Shown here: positions 17,907 to 24,339 of the stretch, in pieces
How positions within the stretch are numbered: the first letter of the stretch is position 1
Layout: every line of letters begins with the position of its first letter
Assembly (NCBI RefSeq): GCF_019343475.1
Contig: NZ_CP072453.1
Coordinates: 2,852,001-2,916,000 of the forward strand
Direction: 5' to 3'
Length of the DNA stretch: 64,000 nucleotides
DNA from: Providencia sp. R33
GTDB lineage: Bacteria > Pseudomonadota > Gammaproteobacteria > Enterobacterales > Enterobacteriaceae
Notes under the pieces: model-generated
What the model was told of the DNA's origin: nothing
The model's database searches: none
What the model saw: the letters and a program-made list of their open reading frames with translations, nothing else
Position numbers and translations under genes: made by a program

Positions 17907-18443
17907 TTATTCATAATCCAATTTAAAGCGTAATTGGCTGTAGTACTGTCCTGATACTAATGGAGTATGATTAGCTACCAACCTTAATTCGTAAGCTAAA
18001 TCACGGGAGCCTTGCATCAAAGTTTGAGCAGGCAGAGCCTGTCCTGGAACAATAAATTCTCCGTCGTCATTACGCTGAATTTGTAGTCCGACACCTTTGG
18101 CTTGTCCGTTCACACTAAATAATCCACGTTGATGTGCACCATCAAAGGTGACTCGAAAGTATTGCCAATTCGGTTTATTCGGGTTTTGGCGTTCAAGAAC
18201 GCAATTAACTAACTTAATGACAAACGGATGTACTGGCCCCTGCCCATCTCGACGGATATCACTTAGAGAGAGGCTACCCATATTAATGGTTTGATCACGG
18301 CTACCAACATCAATAGCACAGGCTGTTTCAATGATACTGCCACTCATCTTTACCGAGCCTAACGCATTGGCAGGGGAAATATTTATGAGAGCGCAGATAC
18401 TAAGACTCAATGAAAGCAGCCTACTGACCGTTGAATATCTCAT
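17907..18443 (-). CDS. Fimbrial minor subunit, PapH/MrpB-like (probable anchor or terminator)
   Basis: 178 residues with a signal peptide ending near NALG. Pilin core: MSGSIIETACAIDVG, INMGSLSLSDIRRDGQG, VIKLVNCVLER, and a C-terminal SQLRFKLDYE. The position between the major pilin and the usher is that of papH/mrpB, whose products end shaft growth and anchor the fimbria at the usher. Its larger loop regions compared with the major subunit fit that class. The stop codon overlaps a possible upstream usher start. Confidence 0.82.
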   Translation of the reverse strand: MRYSTVSRLLSLSLSICALINISPANALGSVKMSGSIIETACAIDVGSRDQTINMGSLSLSDIRRDGQGPVHPFVIKLVNCVLERQNPNKPNWQYFRVTFDGAHQRGLFSVNGQAKGVGLQIQRNDDGEFIVPGQALPAQTLMQGSRDLAYELRLVANHTPLVSGQYYSQLRFKLDYE

Positions 18444-18480
18444 TGCATCCTCTCCTACACTTGCTTACATTTGAAATAAA

Positions 18481-18505
18481 CCAGCAAAAGATCCTTTTTT
18501 GCTGG
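18481..18505 (-). terminator. Hairpin after the major pilin gene (probable partial terminator)
   Basis: CCAGCAAAA at 18481-18489 pairs with TTTTGCTGG at 18497-18505. Read on the minus strand it is followed by TTTATTTC. It lies between the major pilin and the PapH-like gene, a place where many fimbrial operons carry an attenuator that lets the major subunit be made in excess. Confidence 0.55.
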
Positions 18506-18516
18506 CGATTAAGCAG

Positions 18517-19047
18517 TTATTCGTATGACAACGTAAAGTCAGCTACGGAGCTAAATTCACCCGCCGTAATAGTTTTAATATCACCACCATTACCCATTAA
18601 ATATGCAGAAAAGCGCAGAGTATTATTACCATCTTGAATATTTTGGAATGGCGTTGGTTTTCCTAAAACAACTACATTTCCGCTACCATTCGTAATTTGT
18701 ATGCCTGCTCCTGAGCCAGTACCAACAATACCTAACGTTTTATTTGTATTATCAAATGAAGCTGCTGCACCACTAAATGTTAATTGAACACCTGTCTTTA
18801 ATGCTGTTACATCACAATTTTCTAAAGCGATATCAAAAGCCCGTGGGCTAGATTTTCCCCCACTAACTAGCGCTATATTTGATATTTGCCCAAGCTCAAC
18901 AGTTTGATCAATTGAATCGGGTGAAATAGAACATGGCGCATCAATAATAGAGCCTTTAAAAGTGACTTTTCCGTGTCCCATATCAGCAGCAAATACAGAA
19001 GTGCTCATAGCACTAGAAACTAATGCTAATAAAAATAATTTTTTCAT
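18517..19047 (-). CDS. Major fimbrial subunit, MrpA/PapA-like
   Basis: 176 residues with a typical signal peptide (MKKLFLLALVSSAMSTSVFA). The mature pilin begins ADMGHGKVTFKGSIIDAPCSI, has IDQTVELGQIS, a second Cys in ALENCDV, and ends FSSVADFTLSYE, with the penultimate Tyr used by the chaperone. GAGGA precedes the ATG. First structural gene of the Mrp-like operon, 67 bases after the MrpJ-like regulator and followed by a hairpin, so probably the shaft subunit. Confidence 0.9.
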   Translation of the reverse strand: MKKLFLLALVSSAMSTSVFAADMGHGKVTFKGSIIDAPCSISPDSIDQTVELGQISNIALVSGGKSSPRAFDIALENCDVTALKTGVQLTFSGAAASFDNTNKTLGIVGTGSGAGIQITNGSGNVVVLGKPTPFQNIQDGNNTLRFSAYLMGNGGDIKTITAGEFSSVADFTLSYE

Positions 19048-19114
19048 ATATTCCTCAATAGATTATAAATAACTAGATATTTTTCATTACTACAAAACAT
19101 TCCATCTACTAAAA

Positions 19115-19456
19115 TTAATAAAAGTAGATCGTATCAGATGCTGAAATTGTTTTTTTCAACATCGCAACATCATCAGAATTAGATTCTTCCATCTCCGATA
19201 ATATATATTTAATTAATCTTTCGAATGGAACATTCAAAACAATTGATGTTTTAAATAACATATCCACTGAAAATTTATTAATACCACGTTCATATCGAGA
19301 CATTTGCTGCTGCGATATATTTAATTTCATTGCTAACTCAGCACCAGTCACTCCAACTTCTTTTCGCAATTTCTTGATAACAGCTCCACAAAATTTCGAA
19401 AAAAAATTATCATGATTCTCTAATTGGTCATTAAAGAAATCTTTATTAATACTCAT
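19115..19456 (-). CDS. XRE-family regulator, MrpJ-like
   Basis: 113 residues. A helix-turn-helix at about residues 36-60 reads TGAELAMKLNISQQQMSRYERG, and the SQQQxSRYERG recognition-helix segment is the hallmark of MrpJ-type regulators encoded with Proteus/Providencia fimbriae. In Proteus, MrpJ represses motility genes when fimbriae are expressed. Here the gene is first in the operon, before the major pilin, rather than at the end as mrpJ is. A perfect 18-bp palindrome 33 bases upstream could be its own operator. There is no strong ribosome-binding site. Confidence is high for family and moderate for role. Confidence 0.82.
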   Translation of the reverse strand: MSINKDFFNDQLENHDNFFSKFCGAVIKKLRKEVGVTGAELAMKLNISQQQMSRYERGINKFSVDMLFKTSIVLNVPFERLIKYILSEMEESNSDDVAMLKKTISASDTIYFY

Positions 19457-19488
19457 ATTAATTATTTACCTGAGAATTAAAATCACTC

Positions 19489-19506
19489 AATTCTAATATT
19501 AGAATT
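19489..19506. promoter_or_regulatory. Perfect 18-bp palindrome upstream of the MrpJ-like gene, candidate operator
   Basis: AATTCTAATATTAGAATT is an exact inverted repeat at 19489-19506, 33 bases from the regulator's start codon. A 10-bp palindrome, CATTCGAATG, follows at 19532-19541. XRE regulators bind such symmetric sites; the link to this regulator is inference. Confidence 0.4.
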
Positions 19507-20547
19507 TCTTACATAGATATATAGAAATAACCATTCGAATGCTCACAATTATAAGGAGTAACTTACCAAAATCAAATCACTAACATTTTTTTTCCTAGCA
19601 ACTACAAATACGTTACATTTCTTAACAATGATTAAATAACCACTATTATCAATAAGTTAAATAAGCCCTCAAGTGGAATCATTTTTTGACAACTCAAAAA
19701 ACGAAAACCAACAACTAGAGATATAATCTAAAAATACCAAGAAAAAAAACTTTTTAAACCAAAATTAATAAATTGTAATATTTAGAATAAAATAGTAATG
19801 AAAGAACGACAAAAAACACACTAAAACTCATTTTTCAGGTATGATTTTCAATCACAAAACAAAAAAAATACAAATATGTCATTATAATTCAACGGTTTAA
19901 AAAAACACCAAATGAGAGTAAAAAGAAATAATAACTAACAAAATAAAATATATTCATATTTTCACCTTTAAAAATCACGCATTCCACTTAAAGTTAACAA
20001 TATATAAATCCAAAAAAAACAAAGATAATGAGGATTAAAATCTACAAAAAAATACAAATAAAGTGAATAAATTACAAAAGAACATCTTTTATACTTACTA
20101 AAAAACATAACGTAATACAATAAAAGGTATCATTAATGCTATATCCGCTTCTAATGAGCATCAAATAAAGATAAAAATTTTCATTTTGATATATAAGAAT
20201 TTACACATCGGGAAATAATACTGCCATTAAAGCAACACTCAATTTTAATAAAAAAATAAATTTATAAAAACTGATACAAATCCATACTAAAACAAAGGTC
20301 ATTCCCCATTTTTTAATTTAAAATAAAATCTAGCCCACTCAAAACCTCATGATTTTAAAATTATGAGTAACCAGTTAGATTAATAAAAACCATATATTTT
20401 CATCAAAAATAAATTTTCAACATCTCCCCATGTTTATTAACTACCTCATAAAGTCGCTAATGCCATAACTCGGGGGGTTAACCTGCTAAGAGATGAACAA
20501 ACAGGAAAAAGTATCAAAGGACAAAAAAGACAATTTCTGATAGATAC
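19507..20547. other. Very AT-rich non-coding region upstream of the fimbrial operon
   Basis: About 1 kb with no credible gene on either strand and strikingly low GC, rich in A-tracts (for example around 19738-19760 and 19855-19870). It would contain the promoter of the minus-strand fimbrial operon and is a likely H-NS target by composition (inference). I looked for long inverted repeats that could mark an invertible promoter and for a recombinase gene and found neither. Confidence 0.5.
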
Positions 20548-20575
20548 AAAAAAGCCACTTCGTTAAAAGTGGCTT
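20548..20575 (-). terminator. Terminator of the tRNA-Ile2 gene
   Basis: AAGCCACTT (20552-20560) and AAGTGGCTT (20567-20575) form a 9-bp stem with a 6-base loop. On the minus strand the stem runs into TTTTTT. It lies 27 bases past the 3' end of the tRNA. Confidence 0.85.
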
Positions 20576-20601
20576 AATACGCTGATTTAACAGCTAAAAT
20601 T

Positions 20602-20678
20602 TGGTGGCCCCTGCTGGACTTGAACCAGCGACCAATCGATTATGAGTCGACTGCTCTAACCAACTGAGCTAAGGGGCC
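20602..20678 (-). tRNA. tRNA-Ile2 with CAU anticodon
   Basis: A 77-base cloverleaf with encoded CCA: acceptor GGCCCCT/AGGGGCC, D-arm GCTC/GAGC, anticodon stem GTCGA/TCGAT enclosing CTCATAA, and T-arm GCTGG/CCAGC. The CAU anticodon would suggest Met, but the body (acceptor GGCCCCT and T-arm) is nearly identical to the E. coli ileX/ileY minor tRNA and unlike elongator or initiator tRNA-Met. In that tRNA, TilS converts C34 to lysidine so that it reads AUA. It borders the AT-rich fimbrial region on its 3' side. Confidence 0.93.
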
Positions 20679-21039
20679 GAAGTGGGATGGATTATACGTG
20701 CAGTTTTATCGTAGGTCTAGTGTTTCAAAACTGGATGGTGAAATTGTGTGCAAAACCGTTATCGCACTTATATTTCAACGCAATAGCATTTAGCAAATCC
20801 ATTAATCACACCATGATATTTCCTTTTTGCGAGTGGCTGCCAATTTTTGTTAAACAGGCTTTTATATACTTTATTTATATTTAGCACTGTTTTATATCAA
20901 ATTTACCCTGTAAATGGTCACATAACGGCAATCAATTTTATTAAACATCCTTTATTCAAATAATTGATATAGAACAATAATTTTATAATTTAGATCTTCC
21001 AATATGACTCATAGATAATTCGCATATAGGACAAAAACG
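20679..21039. other. Intergenic region before the DAPDH-like gene
   Basis: 360 bases without a convincing gene; a 65-codon frame at 20687-20884 lacks a ribosome-binding site and any family features. It should hold the divergent promoters of the tRNA and of the gene at 21040, but no box is clear enough to call. AT-rich from 20880 on. Confidence 0.4.
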
Positions 21040-22110
21040 ATGAAAAAAGTACGTGCAGTTCAATATGGTTGCGGAAAAATGGGCAAATTTTTAATCCGTT
21101 ACTTACAAGAGCATGGCGCTGAAGTTGTGGCGGCTTTTGATATCAACGATGCGGTCATTGGTAAAGATATCGGCGAAATCGCGGGTACTAAACCGACAGG
21201 TGTAAAAGTTCAACCTCTTCATGAAGCGGATGCAACACTCGAAACCTTAAAACCAGATGTCGGGATTATTGCGACCCTCAGCACTATGGCTGACTTAGAA
21301 GACGCATTCTCATTGTTCGCTCGCCATGGCGTTAATGCAATCTCTACAGGTGAAGAAGCCCTTTACCCTTGGAATTCATCACCTGAAATTACCCAAAAGC
21401 TTGATGCTTTAGCGAAAGCGAATAACTGTACCTTAGCAGGAAGCGGCTACCCAGATATGTATTGGGGTGTACTCGTTGATACCTTAGCAGGGTCAATGCA
21501 TAAACTGGTGAAAATCAAAGGCTCCAGCTGCTATAACGTGGAAGATTATGGAATTGCCTTAGCAATCGGCCACGGTGCAGGGCTCACTGTTGATGAATTT
21601 AACCAGCAAATTGGCAATTACAATGACTTGCCTTATGACGTCATTTCCCAAAAAATCGAGAGTGGTGAATATGCACCGCCTTATATGTGGACACAAAATG
21701 GCTGGTTATGTAGCCGCCTAGGTTTAACCATCACCAACCAAACACAGCGCTGCGTCCCACAAATCGCACAAGCCGATATTTATTCTGACACACTGAAAAT
21801 GACGGTGAAAAAAGGCGATGTACTTGGGTTATCCGCTGTTGTCATCACCGAAACCGCTGAAGGTGTGACCCTCGAGACCGAATGTATTGGTAAAATTTTA
21901 ACTGCTGATGAATGTGATAAAAATAGCTGGCAGTTAATCGGTGAGCCTGATACCGCCATTGAGGTGAATAACCCAGCAACGGTTGAGCTAACCTGTGCAA
22001 ACTTGGTTAACCGTATTCCAGCGCTAATTAATAGCCCGGCAGGCTATACCACAACGGAAAAAATGCCAAATAATATCTATATGACTAAACCGATGCATGA
22101 ATACTTATAA
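21040..22110 (+). CDS. NAD(P)-dependent amine dehydrogenase, 2,4-diaminopentanoate dehydrogenase-like
   Basis: 356 residues. The N-terminus is a Rossmann fold with YGCGKMGKFLIRYL (residues 9-22), as in dihydrodipicolinate-reductase-like proteins. STGEEALYPW and GSGYPDMYWG are typical of the 2,4-diaminopentanoate dehydrogenase family, which in clostridia acts in ornithine degradation and releases ammonia with NAD(P)H formation. The gene stands alone, with its own terminator and no ornithine-pathway genes beside it, so the true substrate may be another amino acid or amine. Family assignment is fairly sure; function open. Confidence 0.7.
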   Translation: MKKVRAVQYGCGKMGKFLIRYLQEHGAEVVAAFDINDAVIGKDIGEIAGTKPTGVKVQPLHEADATLETLKPDVGIIATLSTMADLEDAFSLFARHGVNAISTGEEALYPWNSSPEITQKLDALAKANNCTLAGSGYPDMYWGVLVDTLAGSMHKLVKIKGSSCYNVEDYGIALAIGHGAGLTVDEFNQQIGNYNDLPYDVISQKIESGEYAPPYMWTQNGWLCSRLGLTITNQTQRCVPQIAQADIYSDTLKMTVKKGDVLGLSAVVITETAEGVTLETECIGKILTADECDKNSWQLIGEPDTAIEVNNPATVELTCANLVNRIPALINSPAGYTTTEKMPNNIYMTKPMHEYL

Positions 22111-22164
22111 ACAGAGAGAAACACACCTTAAGGTGTAATGCCGTTTAGTTAAGTGTTCAATAGT

Positions 22165-22193
22165 GCCGCAATGCATACCATTGCGGCCTTTTT
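22165..22193 (+). terminator. Rho-independent terminator after the DAPDH-like gene
   Basis: GCCGCAATG (22165-22173) pairs perfectly with CATTGCGGC (22179-22187), followed by CTTTTT. Confidence 0.88.
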
Positions 22194-22613
22194 ATTTACA
22201 ACACAGTTTATGACTCTGTGCTTGCTCATCAAATAACGTTTCCCGCTAGAACAAAAATGCGACTGATTTCTTTTGGAGTTCCCCCAGTAAAATACAAAGT
22301 TGACCACTCAGCAGCAAAACGGGCTTCTAACCTAGTTGCATAACGCCTGTATTGCGGTCATTTTCACGACATCATCACGAATAAGCTGACAACGACTCAC
22401 AGCATAGGTTATAAGTAATTTTATTTATCTATTTACCTAAAAAAACGGTCTAAAACGTCATATTACACTTTATGTTTCCTATCTAAAAACAGCCATTAAC
22501 ACTTTAAAGCACCACTTAATACATTAATACATAAAGAAACATAAGAAATCACCCCCTAACTAAAATAAATAACCGCATATTATTCGCACATCACTATTGA
22601 TTAAATAAACTGA
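22194..22613. other. Intergenic region without recognised features
   Basis: 420 bases between a terminator and a decayed gene remnant. I see no gene, RNA or repeat here. It may contain further decayed sequence from the neighbouring PAAR-linked locus. Confidence 0.4.
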
Positions 22614-23063
22614 CCTATATTTTCCCCAATCGACATACGTAGAAGACGCAAAAAAACGGGCACCCGTGAGCCTTGGGCGGGGTATTTCCGCTATCGAATG
22701 ATTTATGCGGGTAATGAAACCAATAAATCCCTTTCCCCAATTGCATTCGCAGGGCAACTGATTGGTATTGACACCCTTGTGGGGGGCGCCATTTATACCG
22801 TTAAACAAAAAGACATCAAAGGCGTACTCGGGGGTATTAGCGGCACCGTTGGACTGCTTTCATTGGAGTATGAAGTCATTGATATCGCCACAGGGCTTAG
22901 CATTCCATTTGTTGATAATGCCGCTGAATTACTTCAACCCACGAAAGATGCCAGTGAGGTGTTTAAAATCACACAAGCCCAAATCGAATATAACTATTCA
23001 CAAGGGATTATTGATGCCCTTTGCCAATCGGTTGAACCCGATAAACTTTTAAAGGTGGGGTAA
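22614..23063 (+). pseudogene. Unrecognised protein fragment upstream of the PAAR remnant
   Basis: The frame is open from 22614 but has no start with a ribosome-binding site until ATG 22698, which gives 121 residues. Residues upstream of that ATG (REPWAGYFRYR) look protein-like, so the N-terminus is probably lost. The visible protein has two Gly-rich hydrophobic stretches (GQLIGIDTLVGG and GVLGGISGTVGLLSL) and an acidic C-terminal third. I do not recognise the family. It ends 4 bases before the PAAR gene, so the two were probably in one operon, which makes a type VI secretion-associated cargo or accessory protein possible (inference). Confidence 0.5.
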
Positions 23064-23067
23064 TGCA

Positions 23068-23325
23068 ATGAAAAACGTTATTCGTGTCGGTGATACGTTA
23101 AGGCCTTATGGTGGAACTGTTTTGACGGGGCAATACCTTGCGTTTGGCAAGCCCGTGGCCTGTGTGGGCGATAGCGCAAACTGCAACCGCCATGGCCACA
23201 CCACCACGGTATTGGAGGGCTCCAGTGCTATTGAAGGAGTGAATTTTACTGGCAGACCAAAAATGGCAATACCCTGCCCTTTATGCTGCGTACCGAAATG
23301 GGGGAAGGCCCCCTTGCGCTGTTAA
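23068..23325 (+). pseudogene. PAAR-domain protein, C-terminally disrupted
   Basis: The first 60 residues are a good PAAR domain start: VIRVGDTLRPYGGTVLTGQ, FGKPVACVGDSANCNRHG and TVLEGSSAIE, matching small PAAR proteins that sharpen the type VI secretion spike. After residue 58 the expected repeat with GKPVALHGH and CGCTL is missing. It is replaced by GVNFTGRPKMAIPCPLC and an early stop at 85 residues. A different reading frame over the same bases continues as a plausible protein end (next entry). This looks like a deletion or recombination scar, so function is doubtful. Confidence 0.65.
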
Positions 23326-23372
23326 CCCTGCGTAATTTTGTACTGCCAGGAAAAATCTTTTTACCTCGTTAA
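23235..23372 (+). pseudogene. Out-of-frame C-terminal protein fragment fused behind the PAAR remnant
   Basis: In another frame than the PAAR gene, 45 codons from 23235 to the stop at 23370-23372 read like a genuine protein terminus, including LPFMLRTEMGEGPLALLTL and a VLPGKIFLPR end. It has no start codon of its own in a sensible context. I take it as the tail of a second gene joined to the truncated PAAR gene by deletion. Family not recognised. Confidence 0.4.
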
Positions 23373-23518
23373 GACAGGTCGCCCCATGTTATTACTATCA
23401 TGCACCGCTAAAAAATAAAAATCCGCCCCCTCAGAGTATGGCGGATTTTCACAAAACAAAGAATATTCAATGGGTCGACATTCGCTCTTAAAAAGGGCTC
23501 TGAATATCGCCCCACATC

Positions 23519-24118
23519 TTAGCGCGGTTTTACCATCTGCCATTCTAAATGGCGCTTAATCGCCGGCCATTCAGACGCAATAATGCTGTAAACGCAGCTA
23601 TCACGCAGCTCGCCTGTCTTAGTTCTCATATGACTACGTAAAATACCATCCAGTTTTGCGCCTAGACGCTCAATGGCTTTACGGCTCTGATGGTTTAAAA
23701 AGTGTGTGCGAAACTCCACCGCAACGCACTCTAACTCTTCAAAGGCATGCTTTAACAATAAATATTTAGCCTCTGTATTAATCGCGGTGCGCTGAACCTC
23801 AACACCGTACCACGTAGCCCCCAGTTCAACCCGTTGCACGGCATTATCCACTTTATTATACGACGTGATGCCAACAGGTTTTCCCGTGCGTTTGTCGATA
23901 ACCACAAATGGCAGACACTCTTTTTGTGCAAAACGCACAAGGCGGTTTTCAACGTCTTGGGGAAAATTATCAGGATCGGGAACTAAGGCATACCATAAAT
24001 TATGCAGCCCATCACGGCGGATAATCGCCGCAAGTTCTACATCATATTGGTGAGATAAAGGCTCAAGGCGAACGCATTCACCTTCTAAGGTAATAGCTTG
24101 GCAAATCTCTTTCATCAT
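23519..24118 (-). CDS. GNAT-family N-acetyltransferase, RimJ/RimL-like
   Basis: 199 residues. It begins LEGECVRLEPLSHQYDVELAAI, the usual start of RimL-type GNATs. The acetyl-CoA-binding core is VELGATWYGVEVQRTAINTEAKYLLLKHAFEE-like (about residues 97-130), with FRTHFLNHQSRKAIERLGAKLDGILR later, the conserved acceptor-side segment. Members acetylate small molecules or protein N-termini; this subgroup is widespread and mostly uncharacterised. AGGGA lies before the start. It is a single-gene unit beside the PAAR remnant. Confidence 0.82.
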   Translation of the reverse strand: MMKEICQAITLEGECVRLEPLSHQYDVELAAIIRRDGLHNLWYALVPDPDNFPQDVENRLVRFAQKECLPFVVIDKRTGKPVGITSYNKVDNAVQRVELGATWYGVEVQRTAINTEAKYLLLKHAFEELECVAVEFRTHFLNHQSRKAIERLGAKLDGILRSHMRTKTGELRDSCVYSIIASEWPAIKRHLEWQMVKPR

Positions 24119-24296
24119 GGTTTCCCTATGTGGCTCTTTTTGCGGTGTATCTCTACTTTTTTAATCTTTTTTTATGACATAAAAATAAAATGGCGTCACT
24201 TAACTGCGTTGACTTAGCAATTTAACCTAAAACATATGATAAAAATCACAAAATTTTAACATCTTTACCAATTTATAAGCTCACTACGCTACAGTT

Positions 24297-24313
24297 AACT
24301 CATCTGACCTGTT
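24297..24313. promoter_or_regulatory. Candidate FadR operator upstream of fadH
   Basis: AACTCATCTGACCTGTT matches the FadR pattern AACTGGTCNGACCTGTT at all but two defined positions and lies 27 bases before the fadH start codon. FadR represses fad genes until long-chain acyl-CoA binds, so the location makes sense. Confidence 0.6.
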
Positions 24314-24339
24314 AAATAAATCCCGAATGGGGGCATCAT

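Noticed and set aside
19457..20601. Invertible promoter for fimbrial phase variation (as in Proteus mrp)
   Set aside because: No pair of matching long inverted repeats and no recombinase gene were found in or beside the region.
20602..20678. Reading the tRNA as tRNA-Met because of its CAT anticodon
   Set aside because: Acceptor, anticodon-stem and T-arm sequence match the minor isoleucine tRNA read by lysidine, not either Met tRNA.
20687..20884. 65-codon plus-strand frame next to the tRNA
   Set aside because: No ribosome-binding site, no family features, in a promoter region.
22560..22808. 82-codon minus-strand frame opposite the PAAR-linked fragment
   Set aside because: No features and it runs against a frame with protein-like composition.
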